Assembly: GCF_040939455.1 (NCBI RefSeq)
Contig: NC_134107.1
Location: forward strand, 18,105,537-18,169,536
Length of the DNA: 64,000 nt
Source of the DNA: Microcebus murinus
Lineage: Eukaryota; Chordata; Mammalia; Primates; Cheirogaleidae
Reading direction: 5' to 3'
Both the position numbers and the translations under genes were made by a program. The notes under the pieces are model-generated. The model did no database searches. It was not told where the DNA came from and saw only the letters and a program-made list of their open reading frames with translations. Positions 47,261 through 60,150 of the stretch are shown piece after piece (position 1 is the stretch's first letter; each line of letters starts with the position of its first letter).

Positions 47261-48384
47261 GGATGTGCATCATTTAATCTGTGGGATGTTCCTTTATATT
47301 ACAACAAATGCCCCTTTTTGTTAAGCAAAGCATTGTGTTTCATTTCTAGCAACTAGAATGGTCTGATACCCAGATTTATAATGTTATTTTAAAAATGTGT
47401 TTTAGAATTAGTGCAAAAAATACTCCGTTTTTTGCCTAAATAATTGTATGTGTCCTTTTATTTTGTAGTCCTGAAAACTGCTGTGGCTTGCAGCAACCAA
47501 ACTTAAACTCAATCTTGACACTTTTTAATCCAAGTGATTGACTTGCTTGTAGTCTTTTTTTCTTTGTATTTTATTATTTTCTTCCATTTGTGATTTGATT
47601 TTTTTCATCATGTAAACTTTTGGATAAAAGTCCCCTGAGGAATTCTTTGGAAATAGGATAGAACATAAATCAGTATGTATGAAATAATTATAGCTGACAT
47701 AACCATAGTGTAGTACTAGTTTTAAGATCATTATTTATTTTAATATCCACAGATGAAGTAGTAAGTGAGATAATAGTTATTATCTCCATTTACAACATTT
47801 AGAGTGTTAGATCCAGAGATTTAAGGACTTGCCATAAGTAACTCAGCCCCTATGTGGCGCAAAAGAAAATCCCTTGGTTTTGCATTCTCTCTCTTTCCAA
47901 TTCACATTTTAGTAGTTATTAAACAACTCCTCAACATACTGGAAATACTGAATGAAATTTCGGAAATTATGAAATGATGAAATTATTGCTGTAGATGAAT
48001 CATGATGATTATATGACAATAACATGCTTTCCAGCAATAGCTAATGTGAATTTCCCTTGATAATTCAGGTTAAGATAATAATCTGTGTACACTATAAGTA
48101 AAGTTCTGTTAATGTTCATGTGAAGGTAGGCAATTTTGATATAAGTGTAACAGGAGCAGTTTCACTTGGATTGTGTTGGTACTTCCCCACCTGGTACAGT
48201 GCCACATTGAAGGAGATTTTCTGGACCTATATTTTATTTTCTCTAGTGGAAGAGAGTCCAAGGCAGATATCCAGTTCCCTCATGTTCTAGGGCATTTCCC
48301 AGGAAGCCAATTTCTGTGTAACTTGATGAGGAACAAAGAGGAAATTGGCATTGGCTCACCTATGATCACCTCATAACAAAGGGA
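47261..48384. other. unassigned DNA; MIR-like piece near 47745-47850
   Basis: The first about 250 bp may be a 3' UTR of the coding-like segment. The region 47745-47850 reads like a reversed MIR ('tattatctccatttacaaca', 'aaggacttgccataagtaac'). No gene. Confidence 0.4.
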
Positions 48385-50110
48385 GGGGTGTGACTTATAG
48401 CAAGCAGCACCAGATCTTGGTGGTTGTATCTTGTCATCGCTGGGAGCCTCATTGACCAGAGAGCCCAGCCAGTGGCATTGCCCACCTATGCAGTTGATCT
48501 GGCAGTGTTGTCTGCCGGAGGAGAATGTTTATCACATATACTTGGCTTGAGTTACAATCAGTGGACCAGACAAGCTGCAGTGCCCAACCTGTAGTACCAC
48601 CCAACCACAGAGCACAGCTTGCAGCCACACCCAGGTGGGGATCCAAGACAGCACTCCTCCCACAACTGCAGGACACAGCCTGTAGTTCCATCTGCTAAGG
48701 AGTCTGGCCAATGATCTTGTCTGACTTCAGAGCACAGCCAGTAAAACTGCCCAACTGTAGAATAACCTGAAGCCCACCCAACTGCATAACATTGCCACTG
48801 GGCCTTTCTGAATAGTAGACTCATCTAACTTTCACACAAAGCTGATGACCCCAGCCATCTGTGGGGCACAGCCAGCAGCCTCTCTTGAATACAGAGCCCA
48901 GTGAGTGGTCTTGCCTGTTTAGGGAGCTCAGCCAAGAGCCCTGAATGAATATGGAGCCCAGAGAGCATCCTCACCCCACCCTAGTGCAGAGACAGCAGGC
49001 CTATGTGACCCAAGACCCTGGCAGCAAGCCTGGCTTTCCCACAGATGTAAAAACCTGGCTTGTCCATAACCACGAGCTGGGCTGAGAGGCAAAGGTCTTT
49101 CCTACTGAAGTGAACCTGTAAAGAATGGAAGAGAAACTGGATCCTCAAAAGCTCAGAGATATATGGCAGTAAACAAGGATAACAAAGATTTAGGGAAATG
49201 TGGCAGCAAGAAGGGAAACAACAAAGCTCTAATAACTGATCCTAAGGAAGTGAGATCTATGAATTGAACTAAAAATAAAAAAATGAAAAATAATCCTCTT
49301 AAAGAAGTTGAATGATCTATAAGAAATCACAGATAGATAATGAAACTAAATTAGAAAAGCAACGCATGTACAAGACCACAAAAATAGGAATCACAGAGCT
49401 GGAGAATACAAAGACAAATAAAAAATTTCTCAACATCAGGCTTAATTATGCAAAAGAAAGGACAATTGAACTCAATAACAGATCGCTTGAAATTATCCAG
49501 TCAGAGGAATAAAAAGGTAAAAGAATAAGAAAGTGGGGAGAAACCTATGAGACTTATTGGATACCATCAAGTGAAACAATATATACATTAGGGAAGTGAA
49601 TGAAGGAAAAGAGAATGAGAAAGGTGGCATAAAGTATACTTAAAAGTTGGTTGAAAATTTTCCAAAATTGGAGATAAATGGACATTCAGATTCACAAAGC
49701 TTAAGCATTTCTAAATAGATTGAACCTAAAGAAGTCTATACTGAGATACATTATAATTAAATTGTCAAACATCAACCCAAAAAGAGAATTTCAAAAGCTT
49801 CACATACAAGGGACTCATCATTAGACCATCAGTAAATTTCTCAACAGAATCCTTGCAGGCCAGTTGAGTGTGAAAAAATATATTCAAACACTAAATTAAA
49901 AAACAAAACATTAATTAAGAAAACTATCAGGCAAAGCTGCCCTTTATAAATGAAGGAAAGATAAAACAAACAAACTCAGTTTATAACTAACTAGCCTTAG
50001 ATCTACCTTACGAGAAATATTAGAGGGAAGTCAGCAACATGAAGTTAAAGGATGTTAATTAAGACTGTAAAACATACAAATGTATAAAACTTACTACTAA
50101 AGATAAAGAT
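48385..50110 (+). repeat. ancient L1M/HAL1 5' region with ORF1 remains
   Basis: The first 700 bp are a GC-moderate 5' UTR built of repeated 'agcccagccagtggc'-like units. They are followed by A-rich ORF1-type sequence: 'ccagtcagaggaataaaaag', 'caaaattggagataaatgga', 'cattcagattcacaaagctt' and 'tctcaacagaatccttgcag'. The last three are typical of HAL1/L1M ORF1. A 66-codon remnant frame starts at 49312. Old and broken, it ends at the AT-rich tract. Confidence 0.7.
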
Positions 50111-50214
50111 ATAGTAAAATTCAAAATTCTTTAATGTTATGTTACATAAATCATTCTCAACTCTAGTATACAGGTTAATAGATAAATGCATTAAAATAGT
50201 TATAACTACAATAA

Positions 50215-50475
50215 ATTGTTAATAGATGTACATTATTAAAATAACTAAATTATTTAATAATTAATTGAACTAATTAATAATTAATTAATATAATAATATA
50301 AAATAAATACAAAATAAATAAATAATAAATAAAATAAATAAATATAAAATAAATAAATAATATAAAATAAAATAATAATTAATTAATAATAATTAATAAT
50401 GTAAATTATTACATTTATATCATTTGTTATATATTTATATTCAATAGTTATATTTATATTTATATCATTTGGATA
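50215..50475. repeat. AT-rich simple repeat (AAAT/ATAAT units)
   Basis: Interleaved AAATA, AATAAT and TTAATTAA units over about 260 bp, probably grown from an A-rich retroelement tail next to the HAL1-like sequence. Confidence 0.85.
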
Positions 50476-51047
50476 GATTATTGATTAGTAAATCAATAAT
50501 CTAAAATGTAGGCATGGGAGAAGTAAATACTTAAGGTTTTTGCATGTGATAGTTTCCAAGTTAGCTATCAACTTAAAATAAGGTATTGTAAGTATGAGAT
50601 GTTTTATGAAAGTATCATGGAAACACAAAGGAAAAACACAGCATATAGTCATTAGACTGCCTAAAGTCAACATACAGAAAAAAATCCTAAAAAAAAACCA
50701 AGAGGAAAGCATCTATTAGGTCATTAAATATAAAATGATCAATTTCGAATCAAAAGTTTAGCTTATTATATCTTAAGAAGCAGTACAATTAATCAAAATC
50801 TGTGTCTAAACTATCAAATTGAATTTGTTTTCTCGTAAGATGTGGTCCAAAGTCTGGAAGAAGAGGTAGTCCGTCAGTATAAGGTCTCAGCCTGGGGAAT
50901 TTCTCCAATTCTTTCTGGAGTTTTGGTGTATTCAAGGTGGTATTCTTGTCTTTGAATTGTTTCTAGTTTATTAGTTTTATTCTTACCTGGAAAAATGCTG
51001 GGGGATTTTCCATTCCACTATCTTGCTGTTGTCCCTCTCCAAAAGTT
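50476..51047. other. unassigned intergenic DNA
   Basis: No gene or recognised repeat before the Alu insertion. Confidence 0.4.
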
Positions 51048-51055
51048 CCATTATC

Positions 51056-51403
<348 letters not shown>

Positions 51404-51416
51404 CCATTATCAAGAT

Positions 51417-53299
51417 TTAAAGATGGAAATTTTTTTTTGCCTTCCACGGATATCATACAACAAACACTGGGCAATTAAAAATTATGAGCAATATGTCTGA
51501 GACATAAATGTCTTCCTGATTCCACAATGTTTCAGTAAACTCAAGAGAGGTGATTCTGATGTAACACCCCTCAGTCCTCCTGAGATTTTAAGAGCAGGTC
51601 CTCACCTCCCACATCCTGGCATAAATATGACTACACTTTATAGCTTAGAGAAGCTTAAAGAAACTTCATAAATCAAAGACAGAGAAAATAGGTGTATATC
51701 AGAACCTGAAGTAAGTTCTTGTGTTTTTACCTTCCTTATTTTTAGTTAAGAGAAAATCATATTAAAAGTCTCAACAGAAGCTCATAAATTATTTGCATTT
51801 TTGTTATTAAAAATCTATTTTTCTGACTTTACATATCAGTCAGGCTCACAAATTTTGAATTTTTCCTCTGGGAAAAAAGATATACTTTCTCTCAGTGGCT
51901 GCAGGCAAATAAGCAGGAGAGGAGGTCAGCAGTGAAAAGTGTTAACTCTGTTTCTAACAACACTTATTGCATGCTTACTTTATGAAAATCATTTTTCTAA
52001 GCACTTTAAATGAATTAACTATCTTATTCCTCATGAAAACTCCATTTCCTATTTTAAAACTGGGAACAACTAAGGTAAGACAGTTTAGATAATTTGCTAC
52101 CTTCATGCAATTTGTAGCTGGTGAAGCCAGAATCATAATCAGTAATTATAATACAATTAGTCACAAAATTCTTAATTTTTGAATAATTAATTATTGACTC
52201 CTTGTACATTCAGCTTTTTAGGATAGGCCCAACATCATCTCATCTAATTTATTTATTTTAAAAAGGTTGCAATTTAGCAAAATGTTAATAAAATTGACTC
52301 AAGTGTTACTTGGTGGCAGAGCTGGATATAGGTTCCAAATTCAGCCTGAACACTTTTATAATTGAGCAAATTTCTGAGCACATCTTGAAAATTCAGTGAG
52401 TTGTCACTTTAGTGTCATTTGCATCTGATGTAAATACTTGCCTGCTAATAAGTTGGCCATTAAGTGTACAGGTATACATGTAGACTGAGAGTTGATCTCA
52501 GTGCTATATTTTTCAAGGTTAATATAAGATACATTGTTATCCCTAAACTTCACCTCTCAATTTGGAATCCATCTGTGTACTTTTCTTTCATATGTAGCTC
52601 TAAGTACTTTATCACTTGCATTTCAATCATTTGTTTTCCTTCATCATCTATTAGAACTTTTCTCAATACCATTGGTGGGAGAAGAGGGAAGGACAATAAG
52701 AAGGAAATAGAGATAGCCCAATGCATTCTCCTTTCCCTAAAAAGAATAACATTTTGAAAACAGACTAGGAGTCAGTTCTTCTTTATCTGTAGTTGCCAAC
52801 AGCACAGAGCTCTATGTGTCCCTTAGGACAAAACAGAAATATGCATCAGTCAATGTATATGCATCATGCTATTTCCAGTAAATGATGGAGTCATATTTAC
52901 AAATATGTTAAGTCATCTTAAAACTTGCTTCTTAAAAATGACTAGTTATCAGATTTCTACCTTTCATCTCAAACATATTGCAATTATATTTTCTCCTGCA
53001 GATCTCTAGGACAAATTTAACTTTGGTGCACTCTGTTTCACATATATATACACACATACAGTCTTCTCTCTGTATTCACAGCAAAGTTTAAACCTTAATC
53101 AATTTTTCTGACAACAGACTTATTGAAATTTGCCTTGATATTCTTGGACAGTATTTTGCAGAACTGTCACTGATGCCAAAAAACAAAAACAGAACAAAAT
53201 AAAAAATACAAGAAAGACAAACATTCTGTTCATCTTTCACAAGTGTAAGACCATTTTCAGACATGGAATGGAGCTTATTCTGAAATAAGAGTGAATATA
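51417..53299. other. unassigned intergenic DNA; MIR-like piece near 51965-52150
   Basis: The piece at 51965-52150 reads 'acttattgcatgcttacttt', 'tctaagcactttaaatgaat' and 'tttaaaactgggaacaacta', a reversed MIR. The remainder is unrecognised and without a gene. Confidence 0.4.
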
Positions 53300-53670
53300 C
53301 TTTGTATCTTCATCCTCTGACTTGTATCTCTCCATTTCCTTTCCACATTCCCTATTCCTGATAACCACTGTTTTGTTCTCTCTGTCTATTTGTTTTTCCC
53401 ACTTAGAGTTCACAAGTAAGTGATATCATGCAGTATTTATCCTCTGTATGTCGTTCATTTTCCTTAGCATGATGTCTTCTAGGTTCATATACATTGAGAC
53501 AAAGGGCAAGATCTCCTTCCTTTTAGAGCTGAATAATACACAGCACAGTTTCATTATCCATTTGTCCATCATTGGGCATGCAGGTTGTTTCCATATCTTC
53601 CCCATTATTAATAATGCTGCCATAGATGTGGGACTGCAGGCATCTTTATGAGGTGGTAATTTCATAGGCT
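53300..53670 (-). repeat. ancient L1 3' region
   Basis: The plus strand reads 'gatatcatgcagtatttatc', 'catttgtccatcattgggca' and 'tgcaggttgtttccatatct', the reversed L1 3' end. The minus-strand open frame 53426-53665 is its remnant. Confidence 0.8.
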
Positions 53671-54164
53671 GAACAAGTCTAGAAGTCTAACATAAAGCAT
53701 GAGGACTATATATAATAAAATTGTACTATATTTAGGACTTATTCTATATGAGTAGATTTTAGCTACTCTTACCACAAAAACAAAAAAAATAGGTAACTAT
53801 ATGAGTTTATACTACTTTTCTTCAATAGGATAACATTATATTGTCTTTATGTATTTCATAATATCAACATTACATTGTTTACTTTAAATAAACACATTAA
53901 AATTTATCTTTAAAAAAGAGTTTATATATGTAAGTCCAAGTGATCTATGATCCCCTTATATTTTGGGGGTAAGGTTTTTAGTACATGCATTTATCTTGGC
54001 TGAGGATGCATAGTTTCTTTGTATTTTTTTAAGGAGTATATGTAATTAACAAATAAGTAAATGTAGAAGAAAACAAACCAAGAAGCTTAAGAACCATTCT
54101 TACAATGAATTCTTGCCATTTTCCTTAAATCTGTGTATTGATAACTAATCTTATCAATCGCTGT
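53671..54164. other. AT-rich intergenic DNA
   Basis: Nothing recognised. Confidence 0.4.
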
Positions 54165-54960
54165 GCACAGACTTTTTTCTAATTAAAGCTCGATCCGCAG
54201 GACACACCACCACAAGCCACACCAGTTTTACTTACATTTATTAAGGGGAAAGAGGAAAAAGAGAGAAAGTAAGAGGAAAGTACCACAGGGGAAGAACAAA
54301 AAAGAGTAATCATACCACTAGGATCTCATTATCAGCACTGGAGGTTTATCATCATGAGTAATCTCAACACCGGGGGCTAATTCTCACGGGCATTCTCTCA
54401 GGCACTGGTGAAGGCAACACGCTGGGATATCAAGCAGGTAGGCAATGGCACGCTGAGAAGTTGAATATAGGAAGAAATGGCAGCGAAGAAGAAGCCGTGG
54501 AGAAGCATCTGAGAAAAGGCTGAAAAGCAGCTTGGGGACTTTCTTATACTGTTTATATAGTAGTTTGAACAAAGGAAGGCTTTGGCACCAAAAAGGCATA
54601 TCCTCTGGTCACTGAGGTCCTGGATCTGGCCAGGAACCTGGCCCGTAGTGACTGGTCTCACATATCAGTTCTGGGCATGAGCCTAGGGTAAACTTCCCTG
54701 GACAGCCCAAGATAAACAATCCTAGCCAGTCCAGCAAGTCCATGATAAACATCCCCAGGCACATAGCTCAGAGCTGTCAATTCCCATTTCCTCAAGAAGT
54801 GGCCAACTTCTCCAGGAAATGGGTGCACACCTCAAGCCTTATAAATTTATATGACCCCAAGCAGGCCTTAATATTCTGTACCTCAGTACAATCTGCCTCT
54901 TTTTTGTTTTTCCTGAAACAAAGTATTTTCTCATTCACTTGTAATTGAATAACCTAAAAA
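54165..54960 (-). repeat. possible solitary LTR of an endogenous retrovirus, reverse
   Basis: Composition changes abruptly from AT-rich to moderate GC, and the minus strand carries AATAAATGTAAGTAAAACTG near 54224-54243, which resembles an LTR poly(A) region. No primer-binding site, gag, pol or env reading was seen, so at most a solitary LTR. The limits and the assignment are uncertain. Confidence 0.35.
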
Positions 54961-55838
54961 ATTTACCTAGACAGCTAATGCCTTGAGATCAATTACTGTC
55001 TAGTGCATCCTCATTTGGGATAAAATCATTCACTTAAGGCATCTTTCTTCTAGTTTTCTCAACTGATGGAAACTGGGGTTCTCCTTCCCTGTTGTATCAA
55101 CATTGTTGGTGCTGCTAGTCTGTGTGTTCCAGGCATGGCTGGTTCATGTGCTCAGGAGGACCCCAAGCTTGTTTTAATGCTCTACTGTCATAGTCTTGAT
55201 GTTCATAGTAATTGGTGAACAAGGATCCTTACATTTTGATTTCATATTGGACTAATATGTAACTGGTTCCAGTTGCAGGTTTTACAACCTGTAGCTTCCT
55301 CCTGTCCTCGAGCTACTTCTCTGCTGTCTTCTTCCATCAAGAAGACCCTCACCTAGGTGTTGACATAGCAAGCCTGTATGTTCCTCATTTATACGGTGTT
55401 TTCCTTTTATTCTGACAAGAGACAGGCAGCCAGCCTACTGTGGTTTTTCTTCGTTGTACACACGTCCCATTTGCAGTCTTTTCTATGTCTCTGAATTTAT
55501 GAGAGCTTCTGCTCTACTTCAGTTGTGCATTTCTGGATATTACACAAGTCATCGAGCTGCTAAGTAAAACATTTCAGATCCCCTGGGTGGTCGTTAATGA
55601 CATGCAACAAGTAAGTCTTCCTGCAAAAGAACCCCTCATATCTAATTCCCTACTGTGTGTTTTTAAATCTGAGAAAAATGATTTAAAATCATTTTAATCA
55701 AATTACTTAATACTTTGTAGACTTACAAAATCAGTTTGTGTTAGTACACAGGAACAAAAAACTTTGGAGGTTCAGAGAAAAAAATGATTTCAATCAACAT
55801 TGACACTATTTGTACATTTATATTTGCTTTATTTCCAT
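54961..55838. other. region upstream of OR5M11
   Basis: No coding sequence. Moderate GC to about 55500, then AT-rich. A 5' exon and promoter of OR5M11 may be here but cannot be seen reliably. Confidence 0.35.
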
Positions 55839-55840
55839 AG
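55822..55840 (+). other. 3' splice acceptor of the OR5M11 coding exon
   Basis: TTGCTTTATTTCCATAG ends in AG at 55839-55840, 23 bp before the ATG at 55864. It puts the in-frame ATG at 55810 in the intron. Confidence 0.8.
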
Positions 55841-55863
55841 TTTCCAGAGAAAACACTCAGGAA

Positions 55864-56832
55864 ATGTCCAACCCAAATGGCAGTGCAATAACAGAATTCA
55901 TTTTACTTGGGCTCACAGATCGCCCAGAGCTCCAGCCACTCCTCTTTGTGCTGTTTCTGGCGGTTTACCTTGCCACCCTCTTAGGCAACCTGGGCATGAT
56001 AATGTTAATCAGACTGGACTCTCGCCTGCACACGCCCATGTACTTCTTCCTCACTAACTTAGCCTTCGTGGACTTGTGCTATACCTCGAATGCAACCCCA
56101 CAGATGTTGACTAATTTCTTATCCGAGAAGAAGACCATTTCCTTTGCTGGCTGTTTCACACAGTGTTACATTTTCATCGCTCTCCTGCTCACTGAGTACT
56201 ACGTGCTGGCAGCAATGGCCTATGACCGCTACGTGGCCATATGCAACCCTCTGCACTACAGTGTGAGAATGTCCAGGCGAGTCTGCACCTGCTTGGCCAC
56301 GTTCCCTTATGTCTATGGCTTCTCAGATGGGCTGCTCCAGGCCATCCTGACCTTCCGTCTGACCTTCTGTAGATCCAATGTCATCAACCACTTCTACTGC
56401 GCTGACCCGCCACTCATTAAGCTTTCTTGCTCTGATACTTACATCAAAGAACACGCCATGTTCATCTCAGCTGGCTTCAACCTCTCCAGCTCCCTCACCA
56501 TCATCCTGGTGTCCTACGCCTTCATCATTGCTGCCATCCTCCGCATCAAATCAGCGGAGGGAAGGCACAAGGCCTTCTCCACCTGTGGCTCCCACATGCT
56601 GGCTGTCACCCTGTTTTATGGGACACTCTTCTGCATGTATGTTAGACCGCCAACAGATAAGACTGTGGAGGAATCCAAAATAATAGCTGTCTTCTACACC
56701 TTTGTAAGTCCAGTGCTTAATCCACTCATCTACAGTCTGCGGAACAAAGATGTGAAGCAGGCCTTGAAGAACGTCCTCAGACGAAACATGGTTGCTACTG
56801 TGGCAATGCCTTCATTTTCCATTAAACCATAG
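55864..56832 (+). CDS. OR5M11: olfactory receptor OR5M11, intact
   Basis: Class II odorant receptor of 322 residues. Landmarks are the glycosylation site NGS at 5-7, PMYFFL at 58-63, MAYDRY at 118-123, a Cys at 97 paired with that of HFYCADPPL, and the KAFSTCGSH and [12 protein letters not shown] motifs. The [12 protein letters not shown] start, the [17 protein letters not shown] segment and [19 protein letters not shown] match OR5M11. The C-tail runs on as [17 protein letters not shown] beyond the point where I recall the human protein ending (after KNVLR), so one of the two has a shifted stop. An L1 fragment begins about 20 bp past the stop, so the 3' UTR must be largely L1-derived. Confidence 0.96.
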   Translation: MSNPNGSAITEFILLGLTDRPELQPLLFVLFLAVYLATLLGNLGMIMLIRLDSRLHTPMYFFLTNLAFVDLCYTSNATPQMLTNFLSEKKTISFAGCFTQCYIFIALLLTEYYVLAAMAYDRYVAICNPLHYSVRMSRRVCTCLATFPYVYGFSDGLLQAILTFRLTFCRSNVINHFYCADPPLIKLSCSDTYIKEHAMFISAGFNLSSSLTIILVSYAFIIAAILRIKSAEGRHKAFSTCGSHMLAVTLFYGTLFCMYVRPPTDKTVEESKIIAVFYTFVSPVLNPLIYSLRNKDVKQALKNVLRRNMVATVAMPSFSIKP

Positions 56833-56854
56833 CTCTAAAGTTTGACTCAAAAAA

Positions 56855-57215
56855 TCTTGAATATCCAATTTTCCAACCACCATTTACTGAATAGGGTTTC
56901 TTTCCCCAGTGTTTGTTGTCATCTGCTTTGTTGAGGATCAGTTGGTTGTAGGTAGATTGTTTTATATCTGGGTTCTCCGTTCTGTTCCATTGATCTATGT
57001 CTCTATTTTTGTGCCAATACCATGCTTTTTTGTTTCCTATAGCCTCATAGTATAGTTTGAAGTGTGGCAATGTGTTGCCTCCAGATTTATTGGTTTTTCT
57101 TTTTGTTTGTTTGTTTGTTTGTTTGTTTTTGCTTAAGATTGCTTTGGCTATTTGGGGTCTTTTCTGCTTCCAAATGAAGTGTAGAATTATTTTTCTAGAT
57201 CTGTGAAGTATGATG
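56855..57215 (-). repeat. L1 ORF2 fragment, reverse, abutting OR5M11
   Basis: The minus strand encodes L1 reverse transcriptase text such as [32 protein letters not shown] and upstream blocks. A (GTTT)n expansion interrupts it at 57091-57126. The fragment's right part, about 57130-57215, continues the same ORF2 reading. Confidence 0.85.
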
Positions 57216-58129
57216 TTACCCCCTTAATATTTTGAAATTTAAAAATGTCTTAGAATTTGATCGGGAGCTTTCTTAGTCTCTACAGAGAGGTCCCAACCAC
57301 CTCAGGTATAAAATAAAATTCCAATTTTGGGGAAAAATTAGATGGACTTTATTTTTTATGGCTTGTTTCTCAACATATGTCCCATGAATCAAGAGCATAT
57401 GTGTTACCTTGGAGGTTGTTACACATACAGAATCAAGTTCTGCACCTTGGCACTACTGTATCTCAATATGTCTTTTAACCAAATCCCCAAGTGTTTTTAA
57501 GTAAATTAAATTTTGAGAAGAACTGCTTTAGGTGAAAACTCCCAACTGGTGTATGCCATGCAACACTGATGTGCTCTTTCTGCTTGTGATGATAAACTGA
57601 ATAAACATGCTCTCAGCTCAATGTCTTCAATTTATTCTATTCTTTTTCCCATCTGTCCTTTTGTTTGAGTAGTCTTTAAGAAACCTGTCCTTCTGTACTC
57701 CTCTCCTGACTTACTAAGTTAAACTGAAACTGTGCAGTTGATATTAATAGTAGTTTTTTTTTCTTCCTTAGGAATATGCTTATGTGGTGAAGAGGTGGCA
57801 ATGAGAAAAGAGAGGAACAGGATTATCATACTTTTCCCAAACTTAAGTTTGTGCATCCAGCCCTAGGAGCTACACAAATCCACCTCTTCCTGTGACCCTA
57901 CAGCACAGGGTGATAACTCTCTGTTTCACCTATTTTTGAAACATTTAGAATAGGTTGATCTGAGAGTAAGAACTAAATGAGGAAACTGAGTAAGCAATGG
58001 TACATATGAGATAAGAGTATTTACCTTGCTTTGACTATGCTTTTTATTCCTAATTATGGTTAGGTGAGTAATATTAATTTTTTTCCTCCCTGAGCATAGA
58101 CCTAGCACATAAATAATCTCTTTATATGT
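57216..58129. other. unassigned intergenic DNA
   Basis: No gene or recognised repeat. Confidence 0.4.
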
Positions 58130-59640
58130 GCCATGGAAGTGAGGATTTGACCCTGGAGGGGAAAATAAATTGCTTTGGCATCTTCATAAAGGTAAAATAA
58201 AACAAACAATAACAAAATAAAACATATTTTTTCAGGCCTCTTGCTAAAATAAATGATTTAAGGGACAAATAAAAGATTCCATTGCTAGAAAGCTTGTGTT
58301 CCCCTTTGGAGGTGAGCTTTCCGTTTGGTTCTTCATACTTCCAGAGTTCTGGATAAGCTGTTGCTTTTTTACCTTTATATTTATTTGGATAATGGCATGC
58401 CCTGTTTAGTCTCTGAGCCAGTAGGTGGTGTTTGTGGGTGAGATTGGACCACACTCTGTGTGATGAGTTGGTAGATGCCGTAAAAGGAAGTACAAAAAAG
58501 ACACCTGCACTCGAATGTTTATAGCAGCACAATTCATAATTGCAAGGCTGTGGAAACAGCCCAAGTGCCCATCAATCCAAGAATGGATTAATAAAATGTG
58601 GTATATGTATACCATGGAGTACTATTCAGCTCTAAGAAACAACGGTGATATAGCACATCTTATATTTTCCTGGTTAGAGCTGGAACCCATACTACTAAGT
58701 GAAGTATCCCAAGAATGGAAAAACAAGCACCAGATATATTCTCCAGCAAACTGGTATTAACTGAGTAGCACCTAAGTGGACACACAGGTGCTACAGTAAT
58801 AGGGTATTGGGGAGGTGGGAGGGGGGAGGGGGGCGGGTATATACATGCATAATGAGTGAGATGTGCACCATCTGGGGGATGGTCATGATGGAGACTCAGA
58901 CTTTTGGGGGGAGGGGGGGAAATGGGCATTTATTGAAACCTTGACATCTGTACCCCCATAGTATGCCAAAATAAAAAAAAAAAAAAAAAAAAAAAAGGAA
59001 GTACAAAATGATCTCTCTGTCAGTAGGTGGCACTTGCTGAGAGGAGCAGGTTGCAGTTTTGTTTTTGGGTCCTGGAACCAGCTCTTCTTCCTCTGGAAAG
59101 GCACTCTTGTGCCTTAGGTGGTGGGTGGGGCCCCGGGGCTTCAAGGTGTGTCCTTATTCTACACCTCTCTGGGGGCAGATAGGGGATTTAGGCTGGGCTA
59201 GCTGGCTTGGGTGAGCCCAATTTCAAGCACCACAAATGCTGTTAGCAGGGGTCAAAGGTCTGTTCTCTGCTTCTGGGCAAAGCTGCCAGGGAAGGGCTGG
59301 AATGGCCCCACTCAGCTGAAAAGTCTGCATGTGGGGGTGAGGCTGTCTGAGATATGCAGTCTGGAGCAGGCCTTTCCTTTCCACCCTTCCCTATTCTGCA
59401 GTGTCTCTCTGGTTGGTGCCAACAGGCTGGACCTCAAGCCAGAGGATCTCCCAGGGAGGTTCCCTGCCCAGGATCACAGTCTGGGCTGGGTGCACGGCCT
59501 TCCTGTGGGAGGAGGGCTGCCCCTCAAGCACACTGATCTCCCCCTAAAGACACACACACACCTCAGTAGGCTCCTTCACAAAATCCTTTCTGTGCCCTGG
59601 GGCAATGTGATGGAGACCTAGATGTACAGGGTCTGGTCTA
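58130..59640. repeat. unidentified older repeat split by an L1 insertion
   Basis: The text before and after the L1 at 58498-58992 joins smoothly once the insertion is removed. It contains two 'cagtaggtgg' motifs (58419 and 59021), as in a tandemly built promoter region. The right part (59020-59640) is GC-rich with few CpGs and resembles an old L1 5' UTR or an LTR. I cannot name it. Open frames here are GC-driven. Confidence 0.45.
58498..58992 (+). mobile_element. 5'-truncated L1 with perfect 16-bp duplication
   Basis: Contains the last about 240 bp of ORF2 (AAQFIIARLWKQPKCPSIQEW, MYTMEYYSALRNN) and the G-rich 3' UTR, then 'tgccaaaataaaa' and a poly(A) of more than 20. The duplication aaaaggaagtacaaaa (58482-58497 and 58993-59008) is perfect. 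A young-looking copy and a good reference for the 3' ends at 7545, 19709 and 26913. Confidence 0.95.
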
Positions 59641-59759
59641 CAGGCTTGTCCCCTGGCTTCTTTGGTACTTAATTTACTCTTTTTGGGGAATAGTAATAAC
59701 ACATTGTAGAGTTTTTAGGAAACTTTATTTTAGTAATCTATAATTTGCCCGCAGTGAAA

Positions 59760-60150
59760 TATATCCACTTTAATTATGAGCAATGTGTTTTGACCAATGT
59801 GTACACCTATATAACCACCACCATAATTGAGATTGGAAATGTAAATCACCCCTAAAGTTCCTTTTTATCTCTTTGCAGACAGTTCCTTCCATGAATGTCG
59901 AGCCCTTAATAATCACTGATCTGCTTTCCTAACCAAAGATATTTTTGTCTATTTTAGCATAAGAGCCAACCACTATGTGTTTTTTTGTGTCTAGATTCTT
60001 TGACTTCAATATATCATTTGGAGAATGTGCCTTTGATGAAATATACATGTGTCTCTTTTGCCTCCATAATTAGACTGAATATTATTTAAGCACATGTACA
60101 TGGTACACCCTGTTCATATTGTATTTGTATCTCATGGATGAGCAGTACTT
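59760..60150 (-). repeat. ancient L1M-like 3' region
   Basis: Diverged reversed L1 3' UTR-like text, such as 'tatataaccaccaccataat', 'tatcatttggagaatgtgcc' and 'cctccataattagactgaat'. Low sequence certainty. Confidence 0.5.

Noticed and set aside
48449..48824. Two overlapping minus-strand frames with Trp/Cys-rich products
   Set aside because: They run antisense through the old L1/HAL1 5' UTR repeat units, so the repetition gives the apparent pattern.
55810..55863. In-frame upstream ATG of OR5M11
   Set aside because: It lies in the intron before the acceptor at 55839-55840.
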